From: Chloroflexota bacterium
GTDB lineage: Bacteria; Chloroflexota; UBA11872
DNA: 64,000 nucleotides
Assembly: GCA_022821645.1 (NCBI GenBank)
Contig: JAJEDE010000025.1
Coordinates: 310,001 to 374,000, forward strand
Reading direction: 5' to 3'
The stretch's first letter is position 1. The number at the start of each line of letters is the position of its first letter. Under the pieces are notes generated by a model. That model was not told the DNA's origin. It saw only the letters and a list, made by a program, of their open reading frames with translations, and did no database searches. This document shows positions 45,986-54,700 of this stretch, in pieces. Both the position numbers and the translations under genes were made by a program.

Positions 45986-47023
45986 GTGGCGACGCGCCTT
46001 GACGACCTTGGCGTGGACGCCCTGTTGGTGACAGGCGAGGCGAACCGGCGTTACCTGAGCGGCTTTACGGGTACGGCCGCCACGCTGCTCATCTCGAAAC
46101 AGGACCGGCGGCTGGTGACGGACTCTCGGTACACCGAGCAGGCGACCCGGCAGGCTCCGGCGTTCGACGTGATCGAGAACGTGGACACGTTGGGTGTGGT
46201 GGCGGCCTGGGTTGCCGAGGGGGCGATCGCACGGCTGGGTGTGGAATCCGAGCACACGTCCCTGAAACAGCATCGAGAGTTGGTTGAGCGGCTGGTCGAT
46301 CAAGCCCAGGAAATGCCGGTCATTCCACTCGACGGTGTTGTCGAGGAGCAGCGGACCATAAAGGACGACGCGGAGCTTGCCATCCTGCGTGAAGCCGTTC
46401 GCCTGGCGGACGACGTAATGGAGGCGGCGGGCGAGACGGTGGCGCCGGGCATCACGGAACGGGAATTGGCGTTGGAGCTGGAACGCCTGATTCGTGAGGC
46501 CGGCGATGGGCCATCGTTTCCGACGATCGTGGCCGGGGGACCGAACGCGGCGATGGCGCATCACTCGCCGGGTGCGCGCCCGATTGGCGCGGGCGAGCCA
46601 GTGATCGTTGACCTTGGGGTGCGCCTGGACGGCTATTGCTCGGACATCACGCGGACGTTTACGGCGGGCGAAGCCGACGGCCGCTTCGATGAGATATACG
46701 CGATCGTGCTGGAGGCGCAGGTCGCGACGGAGGCCGGGACGCGCGCCGGGATGACGGGGCGCGAGGCCGATGCGCTGGCTCGCCGGGTGATTACCGACGC
46801 GGGATACGGCGGGAATTTCGGTCACGGGACCGGCCACGGAGTGGGGCTTGAGATTCACGAGGCGCCGACGCTATCCCCGCGCGGCGGCAATGTGCTGACC
46901 GCCGGCGCCGTGGTGTCGGTCGAGCCGGGCATTTACCTTCCGGGCTGGGGCGGCGTGCGGATCGAGGACCTGGTAGTGATTGGATCCGAGGGTGTGGATG
47001 TGTTGACCCAGGCTCGTAAGTGA
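45986..47023 (+). CDS. Xaa-Pro aminopeptidase (M24B)
   Basis: A 345-residue metallopeptidase that removes an N-terminal residue next to proline. After an N-terminal creatinase-like domain, the pita-bread fold has metal ligands D in VIVDLGVRLDG and DITRTFTAG, H in GTGHGVGLEIHE, and E in VSVEPGIYL and GGVRIEDLVV. It starts with GTG and has the usual YLSGFTGT near residue 22. Its stop is 56 bases before the efp start, a pairing also seen elsewhere. Confidence 0.9.
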   Translation: MATRLDDLGVDALLVTGEANRRYLSGFTGTAATLLISKQDRRLVTDSRYTEQATRQAPAFDVIENVDTLGVVAAWVAEGAIARLGVESEHTSLKQHRELVERLVDQAQEMPVIPLDGVVEEQRTIKDDAELAILREAVRLADDVMEAAGETVAPGITERELALELERLIREAGDGPSFPTIVAGGPNAAMAHHSPGARPIGAGEPVIVDLGVRLDGYCSDITRTFTAGEADGRFDEIYAIVLEAQVATEAGTRAGMTGREADALARRVITDAGYGGNFGHGTGHGVGLEIHEAPTLSPRGGNVLTAGAVVSVEPGIYLPGWGGVRIEDLVVIGSEGVDVLTQARK

Positions 47024-47079
47024 CCGGAACGGAAAACCCGACATGCAATCTGAGAACTCATGGCTAAGGAGGCCGCTGC

Positions 47080-47637
47080 GTGATTGACGCGGGCGAACTG
47101 AGACGTGGATGGGTGCTGCGGATGGACGGTGCCCTCTGCCAGATCATCGACTTTCAGCACCAGAAGATCGGGCGCGGATCGGCCAACGTGCGGCTGAAAG
47201 TGCGCGACGTTCGCAGCGGGGCGACGACCGACCGCTCGTTTCAGGCCTCGAAGCGGTTCGAGCGCGTGATCCTGGATACGCACAAGGTGCAGTACCTGTA
47301 CCAGGACGCTTCCGGCTACCACTTCATGGACATGGAGTCGTACGAGGATATGACGCTCTCGGCGGACGCCGTAGGGAATGCCGCCAACTATTTGACCGAT
47401 GGGCTCGACTTGGAAATCACGTCGTTCGAAGGCATGCCGCTTGGGGTTGAGTTGCCGATCAACGTGGACATTGAAGTTGTGGAGACTGAGCCAGGTGTTC
47501 GGGGCGACACGGCTACCGGCGCCACCAAGATGGCTCGGGTTGCGACCGGGTTGGAAGTACAGGTACCGCTGTTCGTGGAGACGGGCGACGTGCTGCGCAT
47601 CGATTCGCGCAGCGGCGAGTACCAGACGCGCGTCTGA
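47080..47637 (+). CDS. efp: translation elongation factor P
   Basis: A 185-residue three-domain protein that relieves ribosome stalling at polyproline. Domain I starts MIDAGELRRGWVLRMDG; the tip loop, where a lysine or arginine is post-translationally modified, reads QKIGRGSAN, so the tip residue is Arg and the usual Pro two positions before it is Ile. AAGGAGG lies seven bases before the GTG start. The polyproline motif count of the genome, not shown here, would set its importance. Confidence 0.95.
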   Translation: MIDAGELRRGWVLRMDGALCQIIDFQHQKIGRGSANVRLKVRDVRSGATTDRSFQASKRFERVILDTHKVQYLYQDASGYHFMDMESYEDMTLSADAVGNAANYLTDGLDLEITSFEGMPLGVELPINVDIEVVETEPGVRGDTATGATKMARVATGLEVQVPLFVETGDVLRIDSRSGEYQTRV

Positions 47638-47655
47638 CGGCCAGGTGAACCGGCG

Positions 47656-48105
47656 ATGACCATGGACTCCGACTGGGAAGCAGCGCTGGGCCAGGACGTG
47701 CCGCGTCTGGCTCGGCTGCTGCGAGAGACTGGTGCGGAGGAGATTGAGATTGGCGACGCCGCGCGGACGATTCGGGTGCGGCGGTCGAGCGCGCCTGGAG
47801 CGATACCGGCCGAGACGTCAGCGGTCGACGACGTTGAACCGGCGGACGAAGACATGGTTACTGTTTCGTCGGAGCAGGTTGGCGTGTTCATGGCGCTGAC
47901 CGAACCCGGCGCGCCGTCGCTGGTGCGTGTCGGTGATGGGGTGGTCGAAGGCCAGACCATCGGCTACGTGGACGTCTTGGGCGTGGCGCACGATGTGTGT
48001 GCACCCGAGGACGGCATCGTCGAGCGCTTACTGGTTCACGACGGCGAGATCGTGGAGTACGGACAGTTGCTGGCTGAGTTGCGTCGGAGCGCGGACGCGA
48101 GCTAG
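47656..48105 (+). CDS. BCCP/biotinyl-lipoyl domain-like protein lacking the acceptor lysine
   Basis: A 149-residue protein with an N-terminal helix, a Pro/Ala/Glu-rich linker and a C-terminal biotinyl-like domain ending in GIVERLLVHDGEIVEYGQLLAEL, which matches biotin carboxyl carrier proteins. Where BCCPs have EAMKLMNEIEA, it reads VDVLGVAHDVCA, so the biotin lysine is Gly, and the whole protein has no lysine. It cannot carry biotin or lipoate by the known chemistry. It overlaps convergent secF by four bases (CTAG gives both stops). accC is not next to it. Confidence 0.75.
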   Translation: MTMDSDWEAALGQDVPRLARLLRETGAEEIEIGDAARTIRVRRSSAPGAIPAETSAVDDVEPADEDMVTVSSEQVGVFMALTEPGAPSLVRVGDGVVEGQTIGYVDVLGVAHDVCAPEDGIVERLLVHDGEIVEYGQLLAELRRSADAS

Positions 48106-49040
48106 CGAACCAACGTCAGCCGGCTTCGAAACCGCTCCCAGATCCGCGGCAGGTCGCGCCGGTCCCAGGAAACCAGGGCCGACGAGGCGGCAAAGATTGA
48201 CGAATATGTTCCGATCATGAAGCCCGCGGCCAGTGCGACGACGAAGAGGCGGATCGTGGGCCCGCCCAGCACGATCAGGGCCAGAAGCACCAGCAGCGCG
48301 GTGAGCGACGTATTGAGCGAACGGGTGAGGCTCTGGTTGGCGCTGAAGTTGACGGTCTGCTCGAAGTTTGGGCGCTGGGCGTCCGGTAGGCGCAGATGGC
48401 GCTGCCGGTTCTCGCGAATACGGTCGAACACGACGATCGTGTCGTTTACCGAGAAGCCGATGACCGTGAGGATGGCGGTAACGAAGAGCGCATCGACTTG
48501 AACGTCGATTGCGTGCCCGAGCAGGGCAAAGACGCCGAGCAGGAACAGCGCGTCGTGCAGGAGCGCACCGATGGCGGCCAGGCCAAGGACAACCGGTCGT
48601 TCCATGCGGCGGAAGGCCCACATGACATACAGCAGGATGAGCGCCGAGGCCACGGCCACGCCGATTGCCGCCGCGCGGGTGAGTTCGGCGCCAACCACCG
48701 GACCGATGGTGGAGAAGCTGAGTTCCTGGCCAGGGCCTACTCGATCGAAGATTGCGGACACCAGAGCGTCCTTGGCTTCTACCTCGAGGGGTGGCGTTCG
48801 TACGAGGGCGCCGCGATCTTCGGTCAGCTGGACGGTCGCCCCGGGATAGCCGCGCTCCACGGCGGCTGCCTGGACTGCCTGTTGGGTCACGTTCTGGTCG
48901 AATCGGAGTTGAATCAGCGAGCCTCCGGTGAAGTCGATGCCCGGTTTCAGTCCACCGGTGAGCAGGGCGATGACGCCTGGCAAGAGCAACGACAGCGACA
49001 GCAGGTACCACCAGCCGCGGCGGGAGGTGATGGCAAACAT
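48102..49040 (-). CDS. secF: protein translocase subunit SecF
   Basis: A 312-residue partner of SecD using the proton gradient to drive late export steps. One span near the N terminus (about 13-31), a periplasmic domain (about 32-125), then five spans (about 128-300), with the conserved region GFSVNDTIVVFDRIRE and KPGIDFTGGSL. Start overlaps the secD stop by one base. It faces the BCCP-like gene tail to tail. Confidence 0.95.
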   Translation of the reverse strand: MFAITSRRGWWYLLSLSLLLPGVIALLTGGLKPGIDFTGGSLIQLRFDQNVTQQAVQAAAVERGYPGATVQLTEDRGALVRTPPLEVEAKDALVSAIFDRVGPGQELSFSTIGPVVGAELTRAAAIGVAVASALILLYVMWAFRRMERPVVLGLAAIGALLHDALFLLGVFALLGHAIDVQVDALFVTAILTVIGFSVNDTIVVFDRIRENRQRHLRLPDAQRPNFEQTVNFSANQSLTRSLNTSLTALLVLLALIVLGGPTIRLFVVALAAGFMIGTYSSIFAASSALVSWDRRDLPRIWERFRSRLTLVR

Positions 49041-50347
49041 CAGGCTTCGGATCCCGTGGGAGCGCCGGCGCCGAAGAGGCGCGGCCGGGTGAGCGCCGGC
49101 CAGGTGATGGCGAGGCGCAGCAGGTTCCGGCTGACGGTGATGGCGCTGAACATGCTGACGGCCACGCCGATGGCGAGGGTGACGGCAAAGCCGCGCACGC
49201 CGCCGCTGCCAAAGCCGAAGAGCACGGCGCAGATGATGAGGGTGGAGATGTTGGAGTCGCGGATGGACGGCCAGGCGCGGTTGAAGCCCGACTCGACGGC
49301 GCCGCGGATGGCGCGGCCGCTTCGTAGTTCCTCGCGGGTTCGTTCAAAGATGAGGATGTTGGCGTCGACGGCCACGCCGACGGACAGGATGAAGCCGGCC
49401 AGCCCGGAGAGGGTGAGCGTGACGGGAATGAGCTTGAAGACTGCAAAGACCACCGAGGCATAGACGACGAGTGCCAGCGCGGCCACCAGTCCGGGTACGC
49501 GGTAGAAGGCAACCATGAAGATCAGCACGAGCAGCGCGCCGACAACGCCGGCTCGCAGGCTCAACTCCAGGGACTCCTGGCCCAGGGTCGGTCGGACGCT
49601 GAGCGTCTCGACCACTTCCAGCGGAACCGGCAGGGCGCCGTAGCGAAGCTGGATGGCGACGTTGCGGGCCTCGTCGGCCGTAAACGAGCCGCGGATGACG
49701 CCGCTGTCGCGGATGGCGGCCTCGATGCGCGCGGAGCTGATGACCACCTCGTCAACGGTGATGGTGAGAACTTCGTTGAGGTGGCTGGCGGTGTAGGTCT
49801 GGAAGCGGTTGGCGGCGTCGGGTTGGAGGTCGAACTCAATCATGGGCGCGCCGAGGGAATCGAAGCCGACGCGGGCGTCGCGCAGGTCGCGGCCGCGGAG
49901 GACGGTTTGGGATGGATCGGCGGGGAGGATGGTTCCCTCGTCGATGAACTCGAAGCCGGTGTTGATGACCAGGAGCTGGCCGGTCTGGCGGAAGACGCGG
50001 ATGGCTTCCTCGGGATCCTCGACGCCGGGGAGTTCGACGATCAGGCGGTTGTCGCCCTCGATCTGGATGAGCGGTTCGGCGACGCCGAGGGCGTTGACGC
50101 GGTTTTCGATGATGCGCTTGACGGCGTCCATGTCACCGTCTTGTAGCTGCTGTCCGGGCGGGGGGCTGGCCTGGAAGCGGACGTGCAGGCCGCCCTGCAG
50201 GTCCAGGCCCTGCCGGAAGCGCAGGTCGGAGAGATCGCGACCGGCGATCTCGATGGGCAGGCCGGGCGTGCCGGGCAGCGACACGTACAGGGCGAAGCCG
50301 AAGATGACGGCGATGGCGGCCAGCGTGGCCCACTGACGTCTGCGCAC
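49040..50347 (-). CDS. secD: protein translocase subunit SecD
   Basis: A 435-residue subunit: first span (about 7-25), periplasmic P1 domain with FRQGLDLQGGLHV, and five C-terminal spans including FILSVGVAVDANILIFERTREEL, the SecD signature. It forms a complex with SecF immediately downstream. The P1 head domain is short relative to E. coli SecD, as in many non-proteobacterial forms. Upstream lies a 940-base gene-free stretch. Confidence 0.95.
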   Translation of the reverse strand: MRRRQWATLAAIAVIFGFALYVSLPGTPGLPIEIAGRDLSDLRFRQGLDLQGGLHVRFQASPPPGQQLQDGDMDAVKRIIENRVNALGVAEPLIQIEGDNRLIVELPGVEDPEEAIRVFRQTGQLLVINTGFEFIDEGTILPADPSQTVLRGRDLRDARVGFDSLGAPMIEFDLQPDAANRFQTYTASHLNEVLTITVDEVVISSARIEAAIRDSGVIRGSFTADEARNVAIQLRYGALPVPLEVVETLSVRPTLGQESLELSLRAGVVGALLVLIFMVAFYRVPGLVAALALVVYASVVFAVFKLIPVTLTLSGLAGFILSVGVAVDANILIFERTREELRSGRAIRGAVESGFNRAWPSIRDSNISTLIICAVLFGFGSGGVRGFAVTLAIGVAVSMFSAITVSRNLLRLAITWPALTRPRLFGAGAPTGSEA

Positions 50348-50486
50348 GGACTTAGCAATCTCCCGGAAGACCAGCGCCGATCATACGCCGCGGCGTTTCG
50401 GAGGCTGGCTCTTCCTGTTCCGGCCGGCGGGGCGGTCTTGCGACGAGCCGGAGCGTGGTGGGCGAAGTGGTGGGGGTGAAGGGGGG

Positions 50487-50541
50487 AACTGTCTCTCGCC
50501 AGCCCGATCCCCTTTGGGGATCGGGCTGGCGAGAGACAGTT
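50487..50541. repeat. 26-base-arm perfect inverted repeat
   Basis: Two perfectly complementary 26-base arms are separated by only TTT; the left begins AACTGTCTCTCGCC and ends GATCCCC. It would extrude a very stable hairpin. No run of T follows on either strand, so it is not a standard terminator. It looks like a REP-type or small non-autonomous element. Confidence 0.85.
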
Positions 50542-50937
50542 TGGCGCGGATTTTTGAATCGCGTTGGCAGCGTTGGCGCGGGGGAGCGGCCGGCCTTGCG
50601 GGCCGTGAGAGGCCGCCGCGGGCCACGTTCAGGTGAGCGGCGGGACGCGGTACGCGGGAGGACTTGGGGCGCGAGGCAACGGTCTGTGGAGGCCGGGCGC
50701 CGGAACGCCAGGCAGCAGTCTGCGGCCGGCGGGAAACAGGGGGGCGTAGTGATCGAGAAACAAGGGGCCGGCTGGGCGGCGGAGCAGGTGTCGGAGGACA
50801 TGACTGGTAGCGCGTGGGGATGGTGTGAGCGATTGTACACCTACTGAGCACGGATGGCAACGCTGTGCACGGATCTGCGCAGGGTTCCTGGGGTGTTGGG
50901 ACGGGGCATTGCGTGGACCGCGACCAGGGTAGACACC

Positions 50938-51125
50938 TGTTCAGCGGAATCGGGCGAAGTGTTCAGTTTTCGGGCGAAGTGTTCAGTTTTCGGGCGAATG
51001 TGTTCAGTTTCGCGCCCAATGTGTTCAGTTTTTCGGCGGATGTGTTCAGTTTCCGGGTGCATGTGTCCAGTTTCGCGGCGGATGTGTCCCGTTTCCGGGT
51101 GCATGTGTCCCGTTTTCGGGCGGAT
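50938..51125. repeat. nine 21-base imperfect tandem repeats
   Basis: Nine copies (one 20 bases long) of a unit like GTGTTCAGTTTTCGGGCGAAT are joined head to tail, with later units changing TTCAG to CCCG. There are no spacers, so it is not a CRISPR array. On the minus strand the units read as a 7-residue peptide (H-I-R-P-K-T-E), on the plus strand as another, but neither frame looks like a real protein. Confidence 0.85.
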
Positions 51126-51285
51126 GTGTCCCACCTCGTCGCCGCAATGCCGAGGGTGTTGGGTCGGCTGCGCTTTGGGAGGCGCACCGCGACGGGCCGA
51201 GGTGTCAGTGGCGAGGGGACGCAAAGGGCGCGGCCGTGGCTGGCTCGAGGGCGAGGCGTGTCGGCGTGGTCGATCGCAGGAGTTA

Positions 51286-52446
51286 TCAGTCGGCATGGGG
51301 GTGGGCGGTGACGTAGTGGGCGCTGCCGAGGTTGCGGACGAGGCCCTTGACTTCCATGACGGCGAGGAGGGCGGAGACGCGGAAGGCGGGCAGCGCGGCC
51401 AGGCGCACGAGTTCGTCGATGTGCATGGGGTCGGTGGTGAGATGGCGGAGGACGGTGCGCTCCTCCGCGGTTGGTTTGACGAGTTGGGGCATTGCCAGTT
51501 GCTCGGGGCTGACGGCGATTTGCAGGGCTTCGAGGACGTCCTCGGCGGAGGTGACGGCGCGGGCCTCGCCACGATTGATGAGTCGGTTGGTTCCGCGGCT
51601 GGCGGCGGCGAAGACGCTGCCGGGGACGGCCAGGATCTCGCGGTTCTGTTCGATGGCGTAGCGGGCGGTATGCAGGGCGCCGCTCTCGAGCGGGGCCTCG
51701 ACGACGATGGTGGCGAGGGAGAGGCCGCTGATGATGCGATTGCGCTGGGGGAAGTTCTCGGGCAGACCGCGCACGCCGACGGGGTACTCGGTGACTATGG
51801 CGCCGCGCTCGAGCATGCGAGGAACGAGGCGGCGGTTGGCGCGGGGGTAGATTTCGTGCAGGCCGGTGCCCCAGACGGCGACGGTTGCGCCTTCGGCGTC
51901 GAGCACGGCGCGGTGGGCCTCTCCGTCGACGCCGGCGGCCATGCCGCTGACGACGCAGATCCCGGCGCGGGCCAGGGTTCCGGCCAATTGGGCCGTGACC
52001 TGCTTGCCGTAGGCGGTCATGCGGCGGGTGCCGACGATGGCGACGGTGCGCTGGTAGTCGGCGCAGGCGAGGTCGCCCTTGACATAAATCAGAGGCGGTG
52101 GGTCGGGAATCTCACGCAGTTGGGCCGGGTAGGCGGGATCGTGCCAGGCGATGGCGCGGCCATCGTGTTTGGCCAGTAGCTCCAGGGCGGCTTCCGCTGG
52201 TCTTTTTTCCCGTGCGTCGGCGACGCCCTGGGCAGCAGCGGGCGAGGCGCCCGCGGCCCGGAGGCTGGCGGGGCTGGAGCTCCAGGCGACCCGCAGGTCG
52301 CCGAAGGCGCGGATGAGGTTCCACAACGTGGCCGACCCAAGTCCGGGAACCGAACTCAGCGCCACCCACGCGGCCAGGTCTTCCGGCGTGCGCCCCGAGG
52401 GCGCAGGTAAGCGGTCGGCCGCGAAGATGGATTCGCGGCTGGCCAT
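51286..52446 (-). CDS. dprA: DNA-processing protein DprA
   Basis: A 386-residue protein that loads RecA on incoming single-stranded DNA in transformation. Rossmann-like core motifs: TVAIVGTRRMTAYGK, VVSGMAAGVDGEAHRA, GTGLHEIYPRANRRL, PENFPQRNRIISGLS and APLESGALHTARYA; a winged-helix domain (about 310-386) follows. The N-terminal SAM-like helices are present. Its first 33 codons (52351-52446) are repeated at 54701-54800; the insertion has put foreign DNA before its start, so its promoter may now come from the insert. Confidence 0.93.
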   Translation of the reverse strand: MASRESIFAADRLPAPSGRTPEDLAAWVALSSVPGLGSATLWNLIRAFGDLRVAWSSSPASLRAAGASPAAAQGVADAREKRPAEAALELLAKHDGRAIAWHDPAYPAQLREIPDPPPLIYVKGDLACADYQRTVAIVGTRRMTAYGKQVTAQLAGTLARAGICVVSGMAAGVDGEAHRAVLDAEGATVAVWGTGLHEIYPRANRRLVPRMLERGAIVTEYPVGVRGLPENFPQRNRIISGLSLATIVVEAPLESGALHTARYAIEQNREILAVPGSVFAAASRGTNRLINRGEARAVTSAEDVLEALQIAVSPEQLAMPQLVKPTAEERTVLRHLTTDPMHIDELVRLAALPAFRVSALLAVMEVKGLVRNLGSAHYVTAHPHAD

Positions 52447-52450
52447 GGTG
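52351..52450. repeat. direct repeat, copy 1 (first 33 codons of dprA)
   Basis: These 100 bases match 54701-54800 at 99 positions; the single difference is T at 52428 against G at 54778, changing Ile to Leu. This copy is part of the full dprA gene. The repeats bound the lower GC insert. Confidence 0.93.
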
Positions 52451-52767
52451 AATCTTAGCGCTGCGGGGGCACCGCAGAAACTCAAGAACGAGTCAACGAT
52501 GCCTCATGCGCGGCCATCAGCCGACTGATGCGTGTTGAAACACGATCGAAGGTCGTTGCGGATTGCCGGTTGGAATGATGCATGACCCCGGCTCGCTCGT
52601 TTGCCATGTAGGACAACACAGTTGCCCCAGAATCCGAACGGTAGCATAGTGATGCCGATACTCTTTTTGCCATGTAGATGTCGGCACCCACCGAGGAAGA
52701 GGAGACGAGCTGCAGTTCCTTCTATCGGTTTAGTATTTGAATGTGTCAGTGGTCTAGCTGGCCGAGA
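52451..52767. other. part of insert without a recognised gene
   Basis: About 320 bases. It holds two copies of TTTGCCATGTAG (52600-52611 and 52666-52677), 66 bases apart, both on the plus strand. No coding pattern is seen. It is upstream of dprA on the minus strand, so a replacement promoter might be here. Confidence 0.4.
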
Positions 52768-54135
52768 TCAAGGAGGCTCGTCCAAGACCGGCGGGAACTC
52801 AAGCTCTCTAATACCATAGTAATCGCGTTCGATGAAAATCCCGAGCTCTCGCTGCACTTCTTCTGCATTCTGCTGCATCTCTGCATCCCACAATCTGCCG
52901 TCGAAGTAGACCGCATCCTCGGATCGTTGGCTCAGGTCAGAATCTGACTCTGTTGCAAGACCGACGACATCTTTTGCCTGAGGATATAGAGATCTCACGA
53001 GTATGCAGCAGATCTTCAGATGCTCGGCTCTAATCTCTCGATACTCATCCTCGGTCAGCTCGCTGCTTCTAGGGTAAGCTACGAAGACATAGAAAGGCAT
53101 TCCCGGTTTCGTGGGAATACTCACTCTACGGCCGCAGTGATTAGGAGGGGTTTTGGCGACAATACCCAAAAGGCATTTGGATAGAATTCTCCTCTCAAAT
53201 CTTGTTGTGCTTGCGAAGAATCTCATTATCTGCTCGGACGATCTTACACCACCCTCGTCTGTCCAGTATTGAGTCCCTTGTATTGCATGCTTGTTGAATT
53301 GCTCAATCAATCCATCCCAAAAATAGCTAATCTTGTCTGCCTCAATCTGAGCTTTCCTCGAAGGGCTTTTGCAAAACTCTTGCCAGTGGCCCTCTACAAC
53401 GACGATTCCATCGAATTCCTTTGGAAAATCGAAAGCGTGTTGTCCATCAGTGACGGTTGACAGATATACGGGTAGCAATTCTTCCTCCCCGGCGACGGAA
53501 ACCTCCCTGTCCGAACGGAGGAGCGACACTTTTTCTCCGAGGTATGTGACGAAGTCAGCTATGGTATCGAGAGTTTCCATTATGATGTCGAGCGTGGTGT
53601 CATCAAATACGTGGACGTAGGTCTTCTTCGGGGCGATATCTCCGATGACAAAAGGCTTAGTGTGTGCGTCTGCCCCTTCTACCCAATTTCGGATCATCAG
53701 GCTTCCGCTGCCCCCGCCGAAGTGAGATCGGCACGCACCCGAGGCACCGTGAGCGACAAGTACTAGGTGAATGCGCGCTCTGGAGGTATCTATGGGGAAC
53801 GGAAATCGGCTCGTGCATTGTGGGTCGAGAAATATCCGTTGGGGATTAGTTTTTATCCATCGCTCAGCACCCCACAGTTGTTGAGCAGACTTTGCAATAG
53901 TTCTCGTGAACCAACGACGCCAGTTAAGCCCTGGTGAGCTTTGGTCAGGATACTTGCAAGACTTGTCTGAAAATAGAATGATATTGTTACCAAAGACAAC
54001 CGTCAAGTCCGCTAGTTCTTTTCCCGTGGAACGATACAGATTCGGGTAGCTCCATAAGGAGAGGAATGTGTGGTCGCAGAGCTTCGCCAGATATGACTCA
54101 GATTCGTTTAGTCCAGTTCCTCGTGAGATTTCCAT
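52768..54135 (-). CDS. uncharacterised 455-residue protein with possible nuclease-like N terminus
   Basis: I recognise no named function. The N-terminal region reads LCDHTFLSLWSYPNLYRS, GKELADLTVVFGNNIILFSDKS, then a W-x-R-W-x-R repeat and GAERWIK; the E...D...SDK spacing resembles a PD-(D/E)xK or NERD-type nuclease core. From memory, similar proteins annotated hypothetical occur widely in bacteria. The rest is mixed alpha/beta without membrane spans. AGAGG seven bases before the ATG at 54135. Composition is less GC-rich than neighbours, suggesting transfer. A defence role is possible but only from location. Confidence 0.5.
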   Translation of the reverse strand: MEISRGTGLNESESYLAKLCDHTFLSLWSYPNLYRSTGKELADLTVVFGNNIILFSDKSCKYPDQSSPGLNWRRWFTRTIAKSAQQLWGAERWIKTNPQRIFLDPQCTSRFPFPIDTSRARIHLVLVAHGASGACRSHFGGGSGSLMIRNWVEGADAHTKPFVIGDIAPKKTYVHVFDDTTLDIIMETLDTIADFVTYLGEKVSLLRSDREVSVAGEEELLPVYLSTVTDGQHAFDFPKEFDGIVVVEGHWQEFCKSPSRKAQIEADKISYFWDGLIEQFNKHAIQGTQYWTDEGGVRSSEQIMRFFASTTRFERRILSKCLLGIVAKTPPNHCGRRVSIPTKPGMPFYVFVAYPRSSELTEDEYREIRAEHLKICCILVRSLYPQAKDVVGLATESDSDLSQRSEDAVYFDGRLWDAEMQQNAEEVQRELGIFIERDYYGIRELEFPPVLDEPP

Positions 54136-54700
54136 ATCGAACCTCTTGTCTCCTCAGATGGACTTGGGGAGATGTCCATCGTATTGTAGGAAAAGATGTG
54201 ATCTCTTCGGTTGAGAATCGACGGACCTGCGTGCTGCCATAGGTCGAGGCAGATTTGATTCCAGCGACTCTGCAGTAATGTTGAGTGTAGCAGATGAACT
54301 GTCGGTTACGGCCTCAAGACGTAGCTACTGGGTGGTAAAGTCAGTATTGGCTGATTGCGAAGAGAGGCATGTGTACTTAGAGTCTCAGTACCTGGAACTT
54401 CCGCAGATTTCTCTTAGGACGCGGTTGCAATGCAAGACCTCCCTGCGCGGTGACTCTGAAGCCGCATTCAAGCGCGCAGTCTAGCGTAATAGTGCGCCGC
54501 CTAGGATTTGTTGAGCAAGCGTGAAGTGCGCTTTCGACTAGGCACTTAGGGGGTGTGGTCCCACGTACTGCGTCAAATTTAGGAGCTTGTGAGGGCACGT
54601 GCACAGTCAGTCCGGGAGAAGATGCTTGAGCTAGCGTCGCGTCAAGGACGGCTAGAACGAACGTGACGTCGAACAATCTGCCCGAGCTCAGTCACAGACA
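54136..54700. other. insert flank with no supported gene
   Basis: About 565 bases of lower GC DNA between the unknown gene and the second dprA repeat. Short frames on both strands, for example 54278-54484 on the plus strand, have no recognisable motif or strong ribosome site. It may hold the promoter of the unknown gene. I see no terminal inverted repeat of a transposon. Confidence 0.4.

Larger units (their letters stand above)
50348..51285. other. gene-free stretch between dprA and secD
   Basis: About 940 bases with no gene I can support. It holds the long perfect hairpin at 50487-50541 and the 21-base tandem repeats at 50938-51125, both listed separately. Long open frames on both strands here consist of repeat-derived or low-complexity text, so none is called. 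The secD promoter should lie in it. Confidence 0.6.
52451..54700. mobile_element. lower-GC insertion between two copies of the dprA 5' end
   Basis: About 2.25 kb lies between the repeats. The sequence is visibly less GC-rich than its surroundings (53221-53280 has 30 G/C of 60; 26641-26700 has 41 of 60). It contains one sizeable gene (52768-54135) and no recognisable transposase or integrase. The layout means the insert arrived with, or caused, a 100-base duplication of dprA codons 1-33, restoring a full dprA on one side. Mechanism unknown. Confidence 0.7.

Noticed and set aside
50487..50541. Rho-independent terminator
   Set aside because: The hairpin has no T run on either side and lies upstream of secD, not after a gene.
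50938..51125. CRISPR array
   Set aside because: The repeats are contiguous with no spacers and no cas genes are near.
50854..52179. A 441-codon plus-strand frame with repeated Cys-containing heptads
   Set aside because: It reads through the 21-base repeats and then antisense to dprA; the peptide is a by-product of both.
54278..54484. Small plus-strand gene in the insert
   Set aside because: No ribosome site, motif or reading-frame evidence beyond an open frame.
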